Assembly: GCF_963678635.1 (NCBI RefSeq)
Contig: NW_026970825.1
Coordinates: 32,234-96,233, forward strand
Direction of reading: 5' to 3'
Length of the DNA: 64,000 bases
DNA from: Symsagittifera roscoffensis
Lineage: Eukaryota; Xenacoelomorpha; Acoela; Convolutidae
Shown: positions 24,561-36,400 of the stretch, piece by piece
How the letters are laid out: the number at the start of each line of letters is the position of its first letter
How positions within the stretch are numbered: the stretch's first letter is position 1
Program-made: the position numbers and the translations under genes
The notes under the pieces: model-generated
The model's input: the letters and a program-made list of their open reading frames with translations, nothing else
The model's database searches: none
What the model was told of the DNA's origin: nothing

Positions 24561-25074
24561 TCAGAACGAAACTTGTTTTTTTTAGTGTTAAGCGACCTAC
24601 TTGCCATGTTTTGCATGTCTTGCGTGGGCCGCTTTGCTCTTGTGTCTCTTAGTTAGTAGAAACAAATCAATTAAATTATAAGGATAGTTTTGTAGGATTT
24701 TGTTATGAAAAATTTAGTATATAAGCCAAGATAGAAACCGTAGTGTAGTAGTAGTAGTAGTATGAATCTTCTGTTTGTTCCAACCAAAGTCACAAATAAA
24801 AAGCTCATTGTTTGTAAATTGCAAGAATCACGGTTCTGTATAATTGGAATTTTAATAGTTTCTGTTCGCTGCGTTTTTGTTGGTGAGTAATTGCCGCTCG
24901 CCAAGCGCCCGTAGCCCAGATGGAAAATCCTAATCTACAAGTTGGATATTCAATGCCGCATGTAGCACTCTTTTTTTAAATATATTTGATGGCGTTTTTA
25001 GCCATCAAATAAACCATGAACATTTCGGAACACCAAACACCAATAAAGCAGCTACAGATTAATAGTTAGTTCAA

Positions 25075-25140
25075 AGCGAGCGGCCCAGATACGAGGGCGT
25101 GAGGTTTCAAATCCAAAGAGGGAGGTTCGAATCCAGCATA
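25075..25140 (+). other. tRNA-derived (SINE-like) fragment
   Basis: A perfect RNA polymerase III B-box match, GGTTCGAATCC, sits at 25124-25134 behind tRNA-like sequence. A related segment at about 26510-26590 carries GGTTCGAGTCC. Weaker relatives occur at 15895-15935 and 18083-18124. None folds into a credible intact tRNA by eye, so tRNA-derived SINE remnants are more likely. Confidence 0.4.
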
Positions 25141-25500
25141 ACCAGCTCAATGATTATAAATTTATTTTTTTTGCGGGAAGAAAACTTCAAAGAACTCTGG
25201 GGGTCCACGGAATGTTGTATTTTGCGGTTAACAAGATTTCTTAAATGATTGTTCAGAATATTTAACCTGGTTTTCTATTTACATTTTAAGTATTACGGTC
25301 AAAGCGTGAACAAAACTTCTATTTTTGCATCTTTTTTTTTTATTTTAGCCCTCACAACCTAATAGCAAAAAAATTATAGCTACCCCCAGTTTAAAACAAT
25401 TGATGTGCTGTCATTCATAAGTGAATTGATACAAAAGTACATTCTGATTTTGTTAGAACTGACTGAAGCCTTCAATAAAATCGCGATTTCTCTATGAAAA

Positions 25501-25587
25501 AATAAAGATGCACATTCTATTTCATTGTAAATAAGGATGCACATGCTATTTCATTGTAAATAAAGATGCACGTGCTATTTCATTGTA
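25501..25587. repeat. Three copies of a 29-bp tandem repeat
   Basis: Three consecutive 29-bp units start at 25501, 25530 and 25559, each reading AATAARGATGCACRTKCTAT followed by TTCATTGTA, with one to three differences between units. Confidence 0.85.
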
Positions 25588-27159
25588 AAATGTTTTTTTT
25601 TTATCTGAGTTATTCAGTTTAAATTTCTGGGGACGTTTTTTTTTTGCTGGGGCTATAAATTACTGTGCGGGCTATAATGGGAAAGACCCCTGATTAGCTC
25701 GACTATTTTCACTATGCTCGTTCAATGTTTTTGACTTTCTCAGCCGAAGTTGAGTTGCTCGACATATGTTTTGACACTATCGACCGAAACAAGCTGTATC
25801 AATTTTGTGTTCGGCTTAAAAGTGCTGCTCGACCCCTGCGCATTTTCAGTCACTTCTAAATTGAAAGTTAGTTCAAATAATTAGGCCTGGGTAAGTCCAG
25901 GTTCCTTAGTAAAATATGCACATGCGCTACATCAATGAGTTAATTTTCTTCATGGGACTGAACATTTAAATCTAGTTATTCGCTGTCAAAATTTCGGTAT
26001 CAGAATTAACCTTTTTGGGCTCCGTTTTTTTAAGTGTTAAGAAACCTATGCCATGATTTTACATGTCTTGCGTAGGCCACTTTGCTCTTGTGTCTAATCG
26101 CGGAGATATATAAAAGAAAACGAGTGTTTGCTAAAACTAAATAATTTTTTTTGTAAGATAGTTTTGTAATTTTGTTAATAAAAAATTTAGTGTAAACGCC
26201 AATCTAGCAATCTTAGTTTAGTATGTATCTTTTTTTTTCTTCCAACCATAGTCGCAAATAAAAAGTTCAAATAATAAAGTCCAATGTTTGTATTTTTGCA
26301 ATACTCTCGGTCTGTAGCATTGGAAAAGTAATAGCCTCTGTTCGCTGCTTTATTGTTGGCTAGTGTTTGCCAAGCGCCAGTGTCACAGAGAGAAGACTCC
26401 TAATCTACAAATCGGAGATCCAATGCCTCTTATAGCACTGTTTTTTTAAATAATTGGTGGCGTTTTTGGCACTTAATTAAACTGTAGCTGCTTTGTTGGT
26501 GACTGGTGTTGCAAAATTTTCAAGGCGAGTGGGTCAGAAACAAGGACGTGAGGCTTCTAATCACGAAGAGGAAGGTTCGAGTCCGGCTTAAAAAGCTGAA
26601 TGAATTTCTGAATGAAATTTTCACCGTCCGAAGAACACCTTAAAGAATCACGATTTCTCTATGAAAAAATAAAGATGCACAGACTTTTTGCTTGTGCATA
26701 TTTTTTGTTGTATCTGATTTACTTACTTTAATTTACTAGTGGGGGACTGCTGTTTCTGGGGGTGAGGTCTATAACTTACTGGAGGAGGGATGGTGGCTAT
26801 AATGGGAGAGACCCTTGATTAGCTCGACTGTTTTCACTATGCTCGTTCTATATTTCGACTTTCTCAGCCGAAATCGAGTCGGACATATATTTTGACACTC
26901 TCGACCAACATAAGCTGTGTCAATTTTGCTGTGCTCGACTTAAAAGTGCTGCTCGACCCCCTGCCCATTTTCAGTCACAAAACTGCACTTTTCAAAGTCG
27001 AAAGCTAGTTCAAATACCTCGGCTGGGATAGGTCCAGGTTCGTCAGTAAAATACGCACGTACGCTTAATCAATGATTTTCTGATTAATATTAGGACTGGG
27101 CGTTCTTATCTAATTTCCTTTTTCTTATACAACTTTTGTTTCAGGGAGTATTTTGCGCG

Positions 27160-27215
27160 CAAAGCGAGGCTACTTTCTCCACTGGCTTTTATGTAACAAT
27201 AACAAAATATTCTTA
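27160..27215 (+). CDS. Possible orphan terminal exon
   Basis: A strong pyrimidine tract and acceptor (ACTTTTGTTTCAG, ending 27142) precede a GC-richer stretch encoding, in one frame, EYFARKARLLSPLAFM and a stop. It could be an alternative last exon of the delta-catenin gene or a remnant. There is no support beyond the splice signal and base composition. Confidence 0.2.
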
Positions 27216-27446
27216 TAAAAATTTGTCGTTTTTAAAAAAGAAACAAAAACATTTTGCTTTTTTATTTTATTGATTCAACAATATCATCAAACAAAAGAAA
27301 ATGGTATAATATACATACTTAACTGAGTTGGTATCAATGAATCGACAATTCAAATTCTGCGTGGTATTAAACTCAATTAGAGACAATTTTCTATCTAAAA
27401 ATCTAGATGAAAAGATTTACGAATAAACTACATTGAAAAGAGGCTA

Positions 27447-27492
27447 ATGGACAAATTAACCTTTCAGACAGTGTCGCAGAAAGCATTTGCAG
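27447..27492 (+). CDS. Orphan gene, exon 1 with start codon
   Basis: The ATG at 27447 opens 15 codons, then G|GTAAGA, leaving phase 1. The first G joined to AT of exon 2 gives Asp. The start is chosen because it is the only ATG that reads through to this donor. Confidence 0.65.
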
Positions 27493-30400
27493 GTAAGAAA
27501 TATTCATTAAATCAAGTCATGACCAAAAAAAATTGCAATTATTTCTCCCTTTTTAATCTGTGTGAGTTTTTTGCATAGTCAACTGTTACTTCTTATGCTT
27601 TCATAGTTAACAGTTTTAGTTTCTTCGATGGTTATATTGGACATAAAACGCCACGTTGTAAATGGTTATCTAGTTTTTAAAAAATGCTACAACGTTATTA
27701 GCTTTGGCTGTTCATTTTTTTTAAATAAAAGGCCGAACCTACAAAACTCATGATGAGATGATTATGAGCCAAAGCTCACTGCAATTTTTCATGCCTATTC
27801 TTACCACTTAAATGCGCAATTTGTCCTTCAGATCCTCGACCCGAAGTGTCGTATCGAAGTGTTGCCCTAAAGGGACAACCTGGCCACGTGAATCCGGCTG
27901 ACGAACGGAACCTGTGCCGCTCCTGGAAGCCAGGTGGGGTTAGTCCAGCTTGCTTGAAACTTTTTGTGTCAAATTCCTTTTGAGAGTAATGCTTGCAATT
28001 AATAGTATATCCAAGGGTCAATAGAAACGTTTTATACATTTCGATCCTTTTTCGATTTGAGTGATCCTACCGTTGAATGATCAAATTCACAATTTGAATG
28101 AAATTTCCACACCTGTTTTTTGCACACCTGTCAGAAATTGCAACCTTGTGACAACTGCTCGCAAAACTTTAAAGTTCGTGCTTTTTCTTCGTGTCCCCCA
28201 ACCACCGACGAAAAAGATTTTGAGCGTTAACTATATAGTTTCTCAATATTGAAGATGAATACCAAATGTGTTTGGAATCCGTTATTTGCCATGCACGTGG
28301 AATTTTAAAACAGTCGGGCAATTTTAATGCAACTTGGTAAAAATCACAGGTGATCGAGATGGTAGATTTAAAAAGCCTACTTAACTGTTCCAGTAAAAAT
28401 GCAGAGTTTAGTTTTCCAGGAAAATAGCCGAGTTTAGTTTTCCAAGAAAAAAAAACGAGTTCAATTTTCCTAATGAGTAGTGAGTTAGGACCGAAGTGTA
28501 ACTCATAGAGTAATTTCGGATAGGGTACACCGTCTGCTCGTCACGCTATCTTATTTTCGGCCGGATAGATTCGTGCAACTTCTTAGTCTAATACCGATCC
28601 TAATCTTACTCTTATACTATCTAGTCTCAGGTTGTTTAACTAGTCTCTGCTAGGCTCAATAGATCTAGGGTATACTGGTTTATTGCGGCTGCTGAAGTGC
28701 TCGGGAGAGTCCAACTAATTTCTAAGTTAAATTCAAATCTCTCTGGTGCTGAAATTACAAGTAACTTCAGCACTTACAAATAAGTGGGTTGTTAGTTAGA
28801 TGGATTGTGATTGGTTAATATTAAATACTTTACATTGGTAAAACATTTAATTTATCCAATCATAAAATATAGTTTAGATCAGGTTCCACCCATCCGGGTT
28901 TTACAGAGTTTTTTAGAATAGTTCTTTTGCAATTCGAAGGATGGATGATGGAAGTTGGTGTTTGGCGAACATCTTATTTCTTCTGTTTCCTTTTTGTTAA
29001 AGAAGTTCCAGGAAGCTGGAGTTAGAGACTTAAGACGTTGTGTTCTTTTTGTGACAACGACTGAGTTCTCTGCAACAAAATCAATTCTGATTTCAGAATG
29101 GTTTGCTATGTCAGGTTTTTCTGTTCTGCGTGGAGAACTTCTTTTGTGTATGGTCTAGTTTGGGAATGGCGTGGAGATTGTGCGTGGAGGGGATGCCTGG
29201 TTACTCGGATCTGTACGTATACTTGAACATCGAGGTGGTCATTGGTCTAGTTCAATGAAGTCCTTTTCTGCGAGGTCAAGTCGTACTCTAAATCCTTTGA
29301 GTTGTGATTGTGAGCGGCATATCGATTGTAGTTGGTCATTCTCTCTCGAGTGTAGTGGGGTCGTCTTGTCTTTTGATGTTCGTCCTTGGTGTTGTATTCT
29401 GATCTATATATTGCATCATGTGATTTTACATTTTATAAAACTTTTATTAGTTTAATATTTTTTAATAATGATTTTAGTTAGTTGTTTTCACAAAAGCTTT
29501 TTGTTTTAGTTCGGTTATTTTGAAGAGTTACTCACACTTGAGTAGCTCTTATTAAAAATAAAGGTGTGGTCACAAAGCGTGGATGTAGCGCGGTGGGTTA
29601 GGCCGGCTATAGAGCATGCTCAGGACGTCCTTCCTGGTGGGTTAGGCCAGGAGTGGGAGTATGATTTCGTGCGGTTTTTGTGAGGGGTCCTGTTATGTGA
29701 CAACGTTTTATGTTGGGTTTGTTGTGGTCTTACTTATGTTTTGTTGGTTGTGTCCTTTTTTCAAAAATCAAATTGTTTGTGGTATGGGTTTGTCTTTCGA
29801 CTTTTTTGTGTTTTATTATTTCTTTCTTAGACTTTATAATAGTCTTCAAAAGAATAAATTATCCAGTTTTAAACTGGGTTAATCCGGTTTGGGTACCGTT
29901 GGTTTCCTTTTCTAAGTCATGCTGTTATTCTATGATTTGTGGTATTTAGTAAGCTGCGTTGGTTAGTTTTGTTTAGTATATGATTCCTTTCCAACCGGGT
30001 TAAAGGAAAGTTTGAAACATGTTATTATATGTTAGAGTTGTTGAGTGTGAAAACTTGAAACTGAAATTCATTATTTTAAACAATTCTTCGTGGGCAAGCT
30101 GTGCGAGTGTGGATAGAATTTCTGTGCGAATGAATGAAAATATCAAAAGGTTAGTACTGCATTTGCATTTATTTAATTTACTACATAGAATTTAGAAATT
30201 TACTGCTAGTCATGGGGGAATATTAAGATACAAATTTTCATCATAATTAGATTTACTGCTTGTGGGGGAAAATTTTAGAAATGAATTTACTGCATTGGTA
30301 TTAAATTTATAAATTTATAAGTGTAAGAGATTAATAGAATTTTTGAAATCTGTTTGATGAAATTTGCGATTTTTATTTGTCTTTTGTGGTTTTTTGTAGG

Positions 30401-33400
30401 TGATCGTCGGATGAAGGCTAAAAATCTAAAGAAAACATGAATAAAGTATGGTGAGTTTTTTAATATTTTAATTAGTTAGTAATATTCATTTAATTCATAC
30501 TTACCTGTTAGTCGTCGGGGAAAAAACCGTGGGGGAAGATGTCGTGAATTAGTTCTGAAGTTGTTAGTAGTTTAGCTAAGATGCGGATGATATTTTTAGT
30601 CTGAAGCAGTGGCCAAAGCAATTGAAGTGCCTTGATAGTGGTTAGTTCTTCAGTGCCAACTGCAAACTCATAAGGTGTGTTTTGGATTAGATTATATAAT
30701 TTGTGATTGAATTTAGTGTTGTGGATGAATTCTAAAATTGGGATTTCTATGGGTTGTACAAACTCGTGCGGGATAAGGAAGGGTCGGGATTCTTCGGCAT
30801 TGAAGGTCTTGGTAATGGGACAGAAGATGTACATTTGGGTTATGGGGTCATAATTACGAAGAATACCATGGAGGTTAGTGTCTTTAATACAATATGTGAA
30901 ATTTAGGAAAAATGGTGAAGTGTATTTGGAATTAATGAATTGAAAACGATGGTGTGGTTGTCTAGAAGGTGTGTGTAGGTCAAAGTGATTTTGGATGAAG
31001 CGATAATAACTATATGTGTGGGTTTGTTTAGTGCGCAACATGATATCGTGTGAGCAGTGTAAATCTCTTTCGTGTGGTGCAAGGAAATGAAAGGTTAGTG
31101 AAAATATTTGGAAGCGTTCTTTAAAACTTTCGTATGCTTGTGTGTCTGTTAGTGCTTCTGAAATAATGTGATCAAACTTTCGGTCGAAGATGTTTAGTGT
31201 GAATGTATATGGTGTCTTGATGAAAAATTTCTCGGTAATTTGTGGATTAGCGAAGCGATCGTCGTCTAAGAATTGATCTTGGTTAGCTCTGATGATGTTG
31301 TGATCATAGTATTCGAGTGTATATTCGTTAGCTCTAGGTGCAGTGTGTGTTTTTAGTGATTTTTTATATCCAACGTAAGTAAATTGTCTAGGTGTTAGTG
31401 GTGTAGTGAGTCGATATAGCATGTCCGTATTTCGCTCTATATCAATGTGAGTGTTAGATAAAGGTAAGCAAAGAGGGTTAGTGAAATGATAATATGAGGT
31501 CCAAGAGAGAGTGGGCATTAAAACGTATTCATCTACGAAGTTGCGTGTTTCGTTAGTGTCGTGGGGGTGTTTAAGGTGTATTGTGGGAATGAGGGTAAGG
31601 TGATGGCTAAAAATTCTTTTGTGTTAGTATGCTTGGGGTGGTTGATGTATTCACGGGCTGTTCCTGGTTTTGCTGGGAAAGGATGGTTGGGGAACTTTCT
31701 TTTAAAAGTGCGGTAAGCTCTATTAGTGTTGAGTGAAGATTCAGTTGATGTGGATGATGGTGCTAATGATTCAGTATAATTTGAAGAGGGTGTAGGGGTA
31801 GGGGGGTTGGATGAATTTATTGTGGAGGAGATTTGGTTTATGGTTGGGGTATTAAGGTGGTAGGGTTGTTGTTGAAGGGTAATAAAATTATCTAGCTCTG
31901 GGGAGATTCGGGGGGTGTCTGGAGAATGAGATGATTGGTCAGAATGGTATGAGGAGTAGGTTGGGGTAACTTGGGAAGCATAAGAGGGTGTGGGAGTGAT
32001 TGGGTCAGGGTTATTGGATAATATGGGTTGAAAAGGGGGTTGAGAAAAATTAGAAGAGTAATGAAAATTATTGGATGGGGATGGTTCTGAGTCGGCAAAT
32101 TCATCGGGGGTTTCAATATTCGGGTTATTGAGTTGTGAGATGGAATATAAAACTGAGATGTGTGAATTAGTGTCGGAATTCATGCCTGATGTTACATTAC
32201 TAGATGGAAAATCGGGTGGCGGAAAAGCAAAAAGTGGTATTATTGGGATTGGAGAGGTAAGATTGGTTGGGTGGGAATTTGATCGGTGTAGTGATCCAAG
32301 TTGGCGGCTCATCGTGGGCTAAAAAAATGATTATTTTGAGATTGAAAAGCGGTGGTATGGGGTTGTTCAATAATTTGTTCATAAGTATTATCATCTTGTG
32401 ACTGGTGTGTCATTATATGTTGGATGGGACTTTGTGATGTGGTGTGTCGAAAATTTGGATTATGTGTGATGGCTAAGTTTCGAAAATTTCGTGGGACTAG
32501 GGATAGTGGATGGTTATTTGGTAGGGGTGGTAATTGTGGTGCCGTTGGCGTTATGTCTACATTGTTATGTTCTTCGTCGTATGTATTTTGTCGTGTTGTT
32601 ATTTTTGTGTTATATTCTTTTATTTGTGCGTCTAAAAGAATTTTGTTTATAGATGTAGAAAAGATTCCAAAAAATCCTGCAAATAGTATGCGTGCTACAC
32701 TTGCTTGTCTGTTTACTTGTGTGTGTATAGCACATGTGTTGTAGATTCCTTTTAAAAGTGAGAAAAGAAATCCAATAAAGTTAAACATTGCGTATAAAAT
32801 AGTCAATTTTTCTAAGATGTAGTAGGGCCATCCTAGAAAATCGAGGATCTCATTTTTGAGTGTAACAAAGCTAAAAATGTTAATTGGTGATATATCTTGG
32901 GGACGGTATTTTTCACCGTTTAGATATATATAATCTTTAATGTCTTTAAAATATCCGCTATAGTCTTGCGTGTAGATATCGGCAAATCCTGCGGTTTCTG
33001 CAAGTTTGCGTAAATTTTGGTCTATTGATTGTCTTTGTATAGTGTCCATTTGTGTTAATAATTCTTGGAATTGTTGTGTTCTAATGTGATGTTGAATATC
33101 TGATTTTGAATAGATTCCTATTGATTGTAAGTCTATATTTGGGTTTCGAGCAATAGCACGAATGCTTTCTGGTGAAAATTTTTTGAGTGATTGCATTAAT
33201 GTGGGATATGGTGTGAGAAGATAATATTTATTTTCATCAGGGTTTAGTTGTACTACATTGTGGCTGTTTTCTGATCCACATGGGACTGCGGTATCCCAGA
33301 AATAGGTTCTTCGTGAAAGTGTATCCACGAAATGTACTTTATTCTTATAAAAGATAGGGATTCTCTTATAACATCGTTTATCTTCAAAAACGTATAGTGG

Positions 33401-36400
33401 TGATACTTTTTTAGTACAAGTATAAAACCATAAGATGTTTCCTTCATAGTCTAAAAAATTTGATCTATTTCCAGATAATAAGTATCCTGCATAGGGTATT
33501 TTTAATACTGCTAGTGCAAGTGATTGTAATATTTGTGTTCGTTCTAATTCGCATAGGTGGTGTAGTGTTTCTAATTCGGAGAGTGACATTTCTTGAAAAA
33601 TTCGGCTAATTGTATAATCTAGTTTCATATCTAAATGAATATCATAGTGGATATTACCGAAATATGTAGTATTCATTAGTGATAATTCTTGTAAGCGTGT
33701 GCTTCTGGTGTCATGGGGTTTTAGATGTCCACCAGGTTGTCCGTTGCTTTTTTCAAAATTAACTGGTATATAGGATGTTCCTTCGTTTAAAGGATGACCT
33801 GTGGCATATGGGTCGATTTTTATTTTTCCAGTGGTCATGTCGAATCCTTTTTCGTATTCAACTAATATTTCAGAGTATTGTGTTCTGTGAAGTGGATTCC
33901 TGTATTTACATGCAAGTTCTGTTTCTTGATATATTTGAAAACGTGTCAATTTGTTTTCTATATTGTCTATGTTTCTAAAATTAGAACTTAGTTTTCGTGA
34001 TGGATGGACTTGTTCATATGGAATTGATTGTATAAAATATTTTTCGTGAAATTTTATCATACGAGCGTGTATTTTTGCTACTTGAAATGTTGTACATGTA
34101 TCTTCGGGGAACCAAACAATTGTTGCTTGTGTTCTCGTTGTAGGGTCGCAATAACCTTGATCATTTTTACAAGGTAATCGGATTCCTTGATAGATCATTG
34201 TATTATCTGATAAATCTCGTGTTAGTTGTATTTTTTCGAGTTGTATTTTCCAATCGAAAAACATTATTTCTTGGTATCCTTTATTTTTTGTGTCTGCTTT
34301 GCAGTTTGATGGGTCATTTATACCAATGTGTGGTATCCAATGTTTATCGTGTAGGTCATAGGTTAATCGTCCGTGTGCGCCGTTATACGGGTATTTTTCG
34401 TCTAGTTTTATATGTCCTTGGTGTCTTTCAAGTTGTGATTGATGTACAGAGTCTGGAAAAACTTGAAAATTTACTAACTTTCTTTGGGAGTTTTTATTTT
34501 GTGTGATGTTTAGTCTAAGTAATTCATTTTTACAATCGTCGGGATTGAGATGTAAAAGACGTTCTATATTACTTTGATAAAATGATTCATGGTCAAGTCG
34601 GTTTTTGTTTCCGTTCGAGACTTGTGAACAATGTACTTTCTTTTCGGAAAATGTTGCTGTGAATTTATAACCTGTAACTGTTGTTGCTCGGGCTTTTGAA
34701 TAGAGTGTTGCTATTACATCTGTGGTTTCTATAGCTTGTGGTTCTGTTTCACATTGTGATACTTGATTTATTGCATATTTATGTAGTGTTTTTTGTTCAT
34801 TTTCTTCACAATCGTAATGTGTTACTAATAAATCTTGTGGTCCTGTACGAGGAGAAGGGTTTATGTTTTGATTTGAGATTACTAGAAAAAGGAGTTGGAG
34901 AAAAATTAATAATTTTAGAATATACATGTGTATGATAATCCTGAGTATGGATTATAAAATGTAATGTAGCCAATTGTGTTTTTGGTATATCTGTCGTATT
35001 TGTATATTACTTCAGTAGTTATAAACGGTGGTGGTAGTGATTGAGCTGTTATGTTAGGTGGATTTAATGGGTAGGGATGTTGGGTAATATTATTTAACTT
35101 AACTGTGATTTCAAACTTTAATTGTAAACTGTTTTGTTGGAGTATTTGAATATTGTGATCACGGATATCGTTGTGAATATCTTGGCGATATTGTAATCTA
35201 TTAAGTGCCCAGTTATGAAGGCGGTTACTTTCTTGATGTTGTCCAAATAGTGGTGGAGGTGCTGTAAATGTATTCCAATCTAGTCTTAAAGGAATATTTA
35301 TTGATGATTGTTCTCGATATCTGGCGTCGAGATTATTTGGAAAATTTAAGTTAAAAGGTGGTGGTGAAAACTGACTTATTGATGGTGTTGATGGTAGTGA
35401 TAATGTTTCTGGTAGTGATGAGGATGTTGTTGTATCCGTAGAAATATCTATGGGGTCATTGACTAAATTTGGTTCACCTTGTGTAAATGAATGTGTAGTC
35501 CAATATGGTAGTCGTGATGCCTGGTTTGGGGGGTTAAAGGGATTTTCACGTATTTGCTCAGATGTTGGTGTTGAACCTAAGTAATCTGATGGTAGGCTTG
35601 AGGTGCTTCGTTGTGAAAGAAGCGTAGGGGTTTCTGGTAATATACCAATGGGGTTTTCTGGAGTGTTTTGTGATGGGGATTGAGGTATATCAAAATGAAC
35701 TCGGGGAGTTTGAAAATTTCTGTTTCGTCGAGGATGTATAATTTGTCTATTTATTTCGACTGTATTTTGGTTTTGACTAGAATTTTTTATTCTACTTAAT
35801 TCTTGTGGTAGTGTTGGATATAGGTTATATGTTGGTTCGCTTAAAGGTGCTTGTCGTTGAACTGGTTCTAGTGGTTCTGATAAACGAGTATGTCGTTCTT
35901 CAAAAGTGTATGGATTGTCTTGAAAAGAAATTCGTGTAGATGTTTGAGGATTTTGAGTAGTTGAAGGTGGTGTTTGGTTATCTTGGGATGATGTCGGTGA
36001 AGACTGATTCTGTGACTGTTGGGTAGCAATTTTTGATAGTTTTTTGAATTATTACTTTAGTGAGAAATTTTGTGTTTATTATAATATTCTTCCAAAAAAA
36101 GAATTAGAAGGATTGTTGCTAGGGCAAATGTGAGGATTGCTTTCTTTATACATTTACATATTGTCAAAATGAGGGATGATAAAAATGTTATGAAAATTAC
36201 AAACAATAAAAAAATATCAGTTCTACTGAAAATTGTTCGTATCATTTAGACAAGTTGTATAAATCGTACCTGTGGATATAATCAAGGGTTTTGGAAAGTT
36301 GGAGGAATAGTTCGAGTATAGTGTAGAAAATTAAAAAAATGTTACAAAAAATGATTAGGATTATTAGAAAAGATTCAAGTATATCAAAAAGAAATATTAT

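Larger units (their letters stand above)
24570..27085. repeat. Direct duplication: two diverged copies of 1.1-1.4 kb
   Basis: About 24570-25925 and 26020-27085 share an ordered series of phrases: TTGCATGTCTTGCGTGGGCC / TTACATGTCTTGCGTAGGCC, CTCCTAATCTACAA-like, GTTCGAATCC / GTTCGAGTCC, GATTAGCTCGACT and AAAAGTGCTGCTCGACCCC. Each includes a tRNA B-box-like site. The copies are clearly diverged, so the duplication is old, and no coding frame survives. Confidence 0.7.

Noticed and set aside
27776-28039. Minus-strand 87-codon open frame
   Set aside because: It is the antisense of exon 2 of the orphan gene, whose splice sites and phases support the plus strand.
29171-29949. Plus-strand open frames in the retroelement's 3' region
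   Set aside because: No domain or splice context; opposite to the element's transcription and within its untranslated region.
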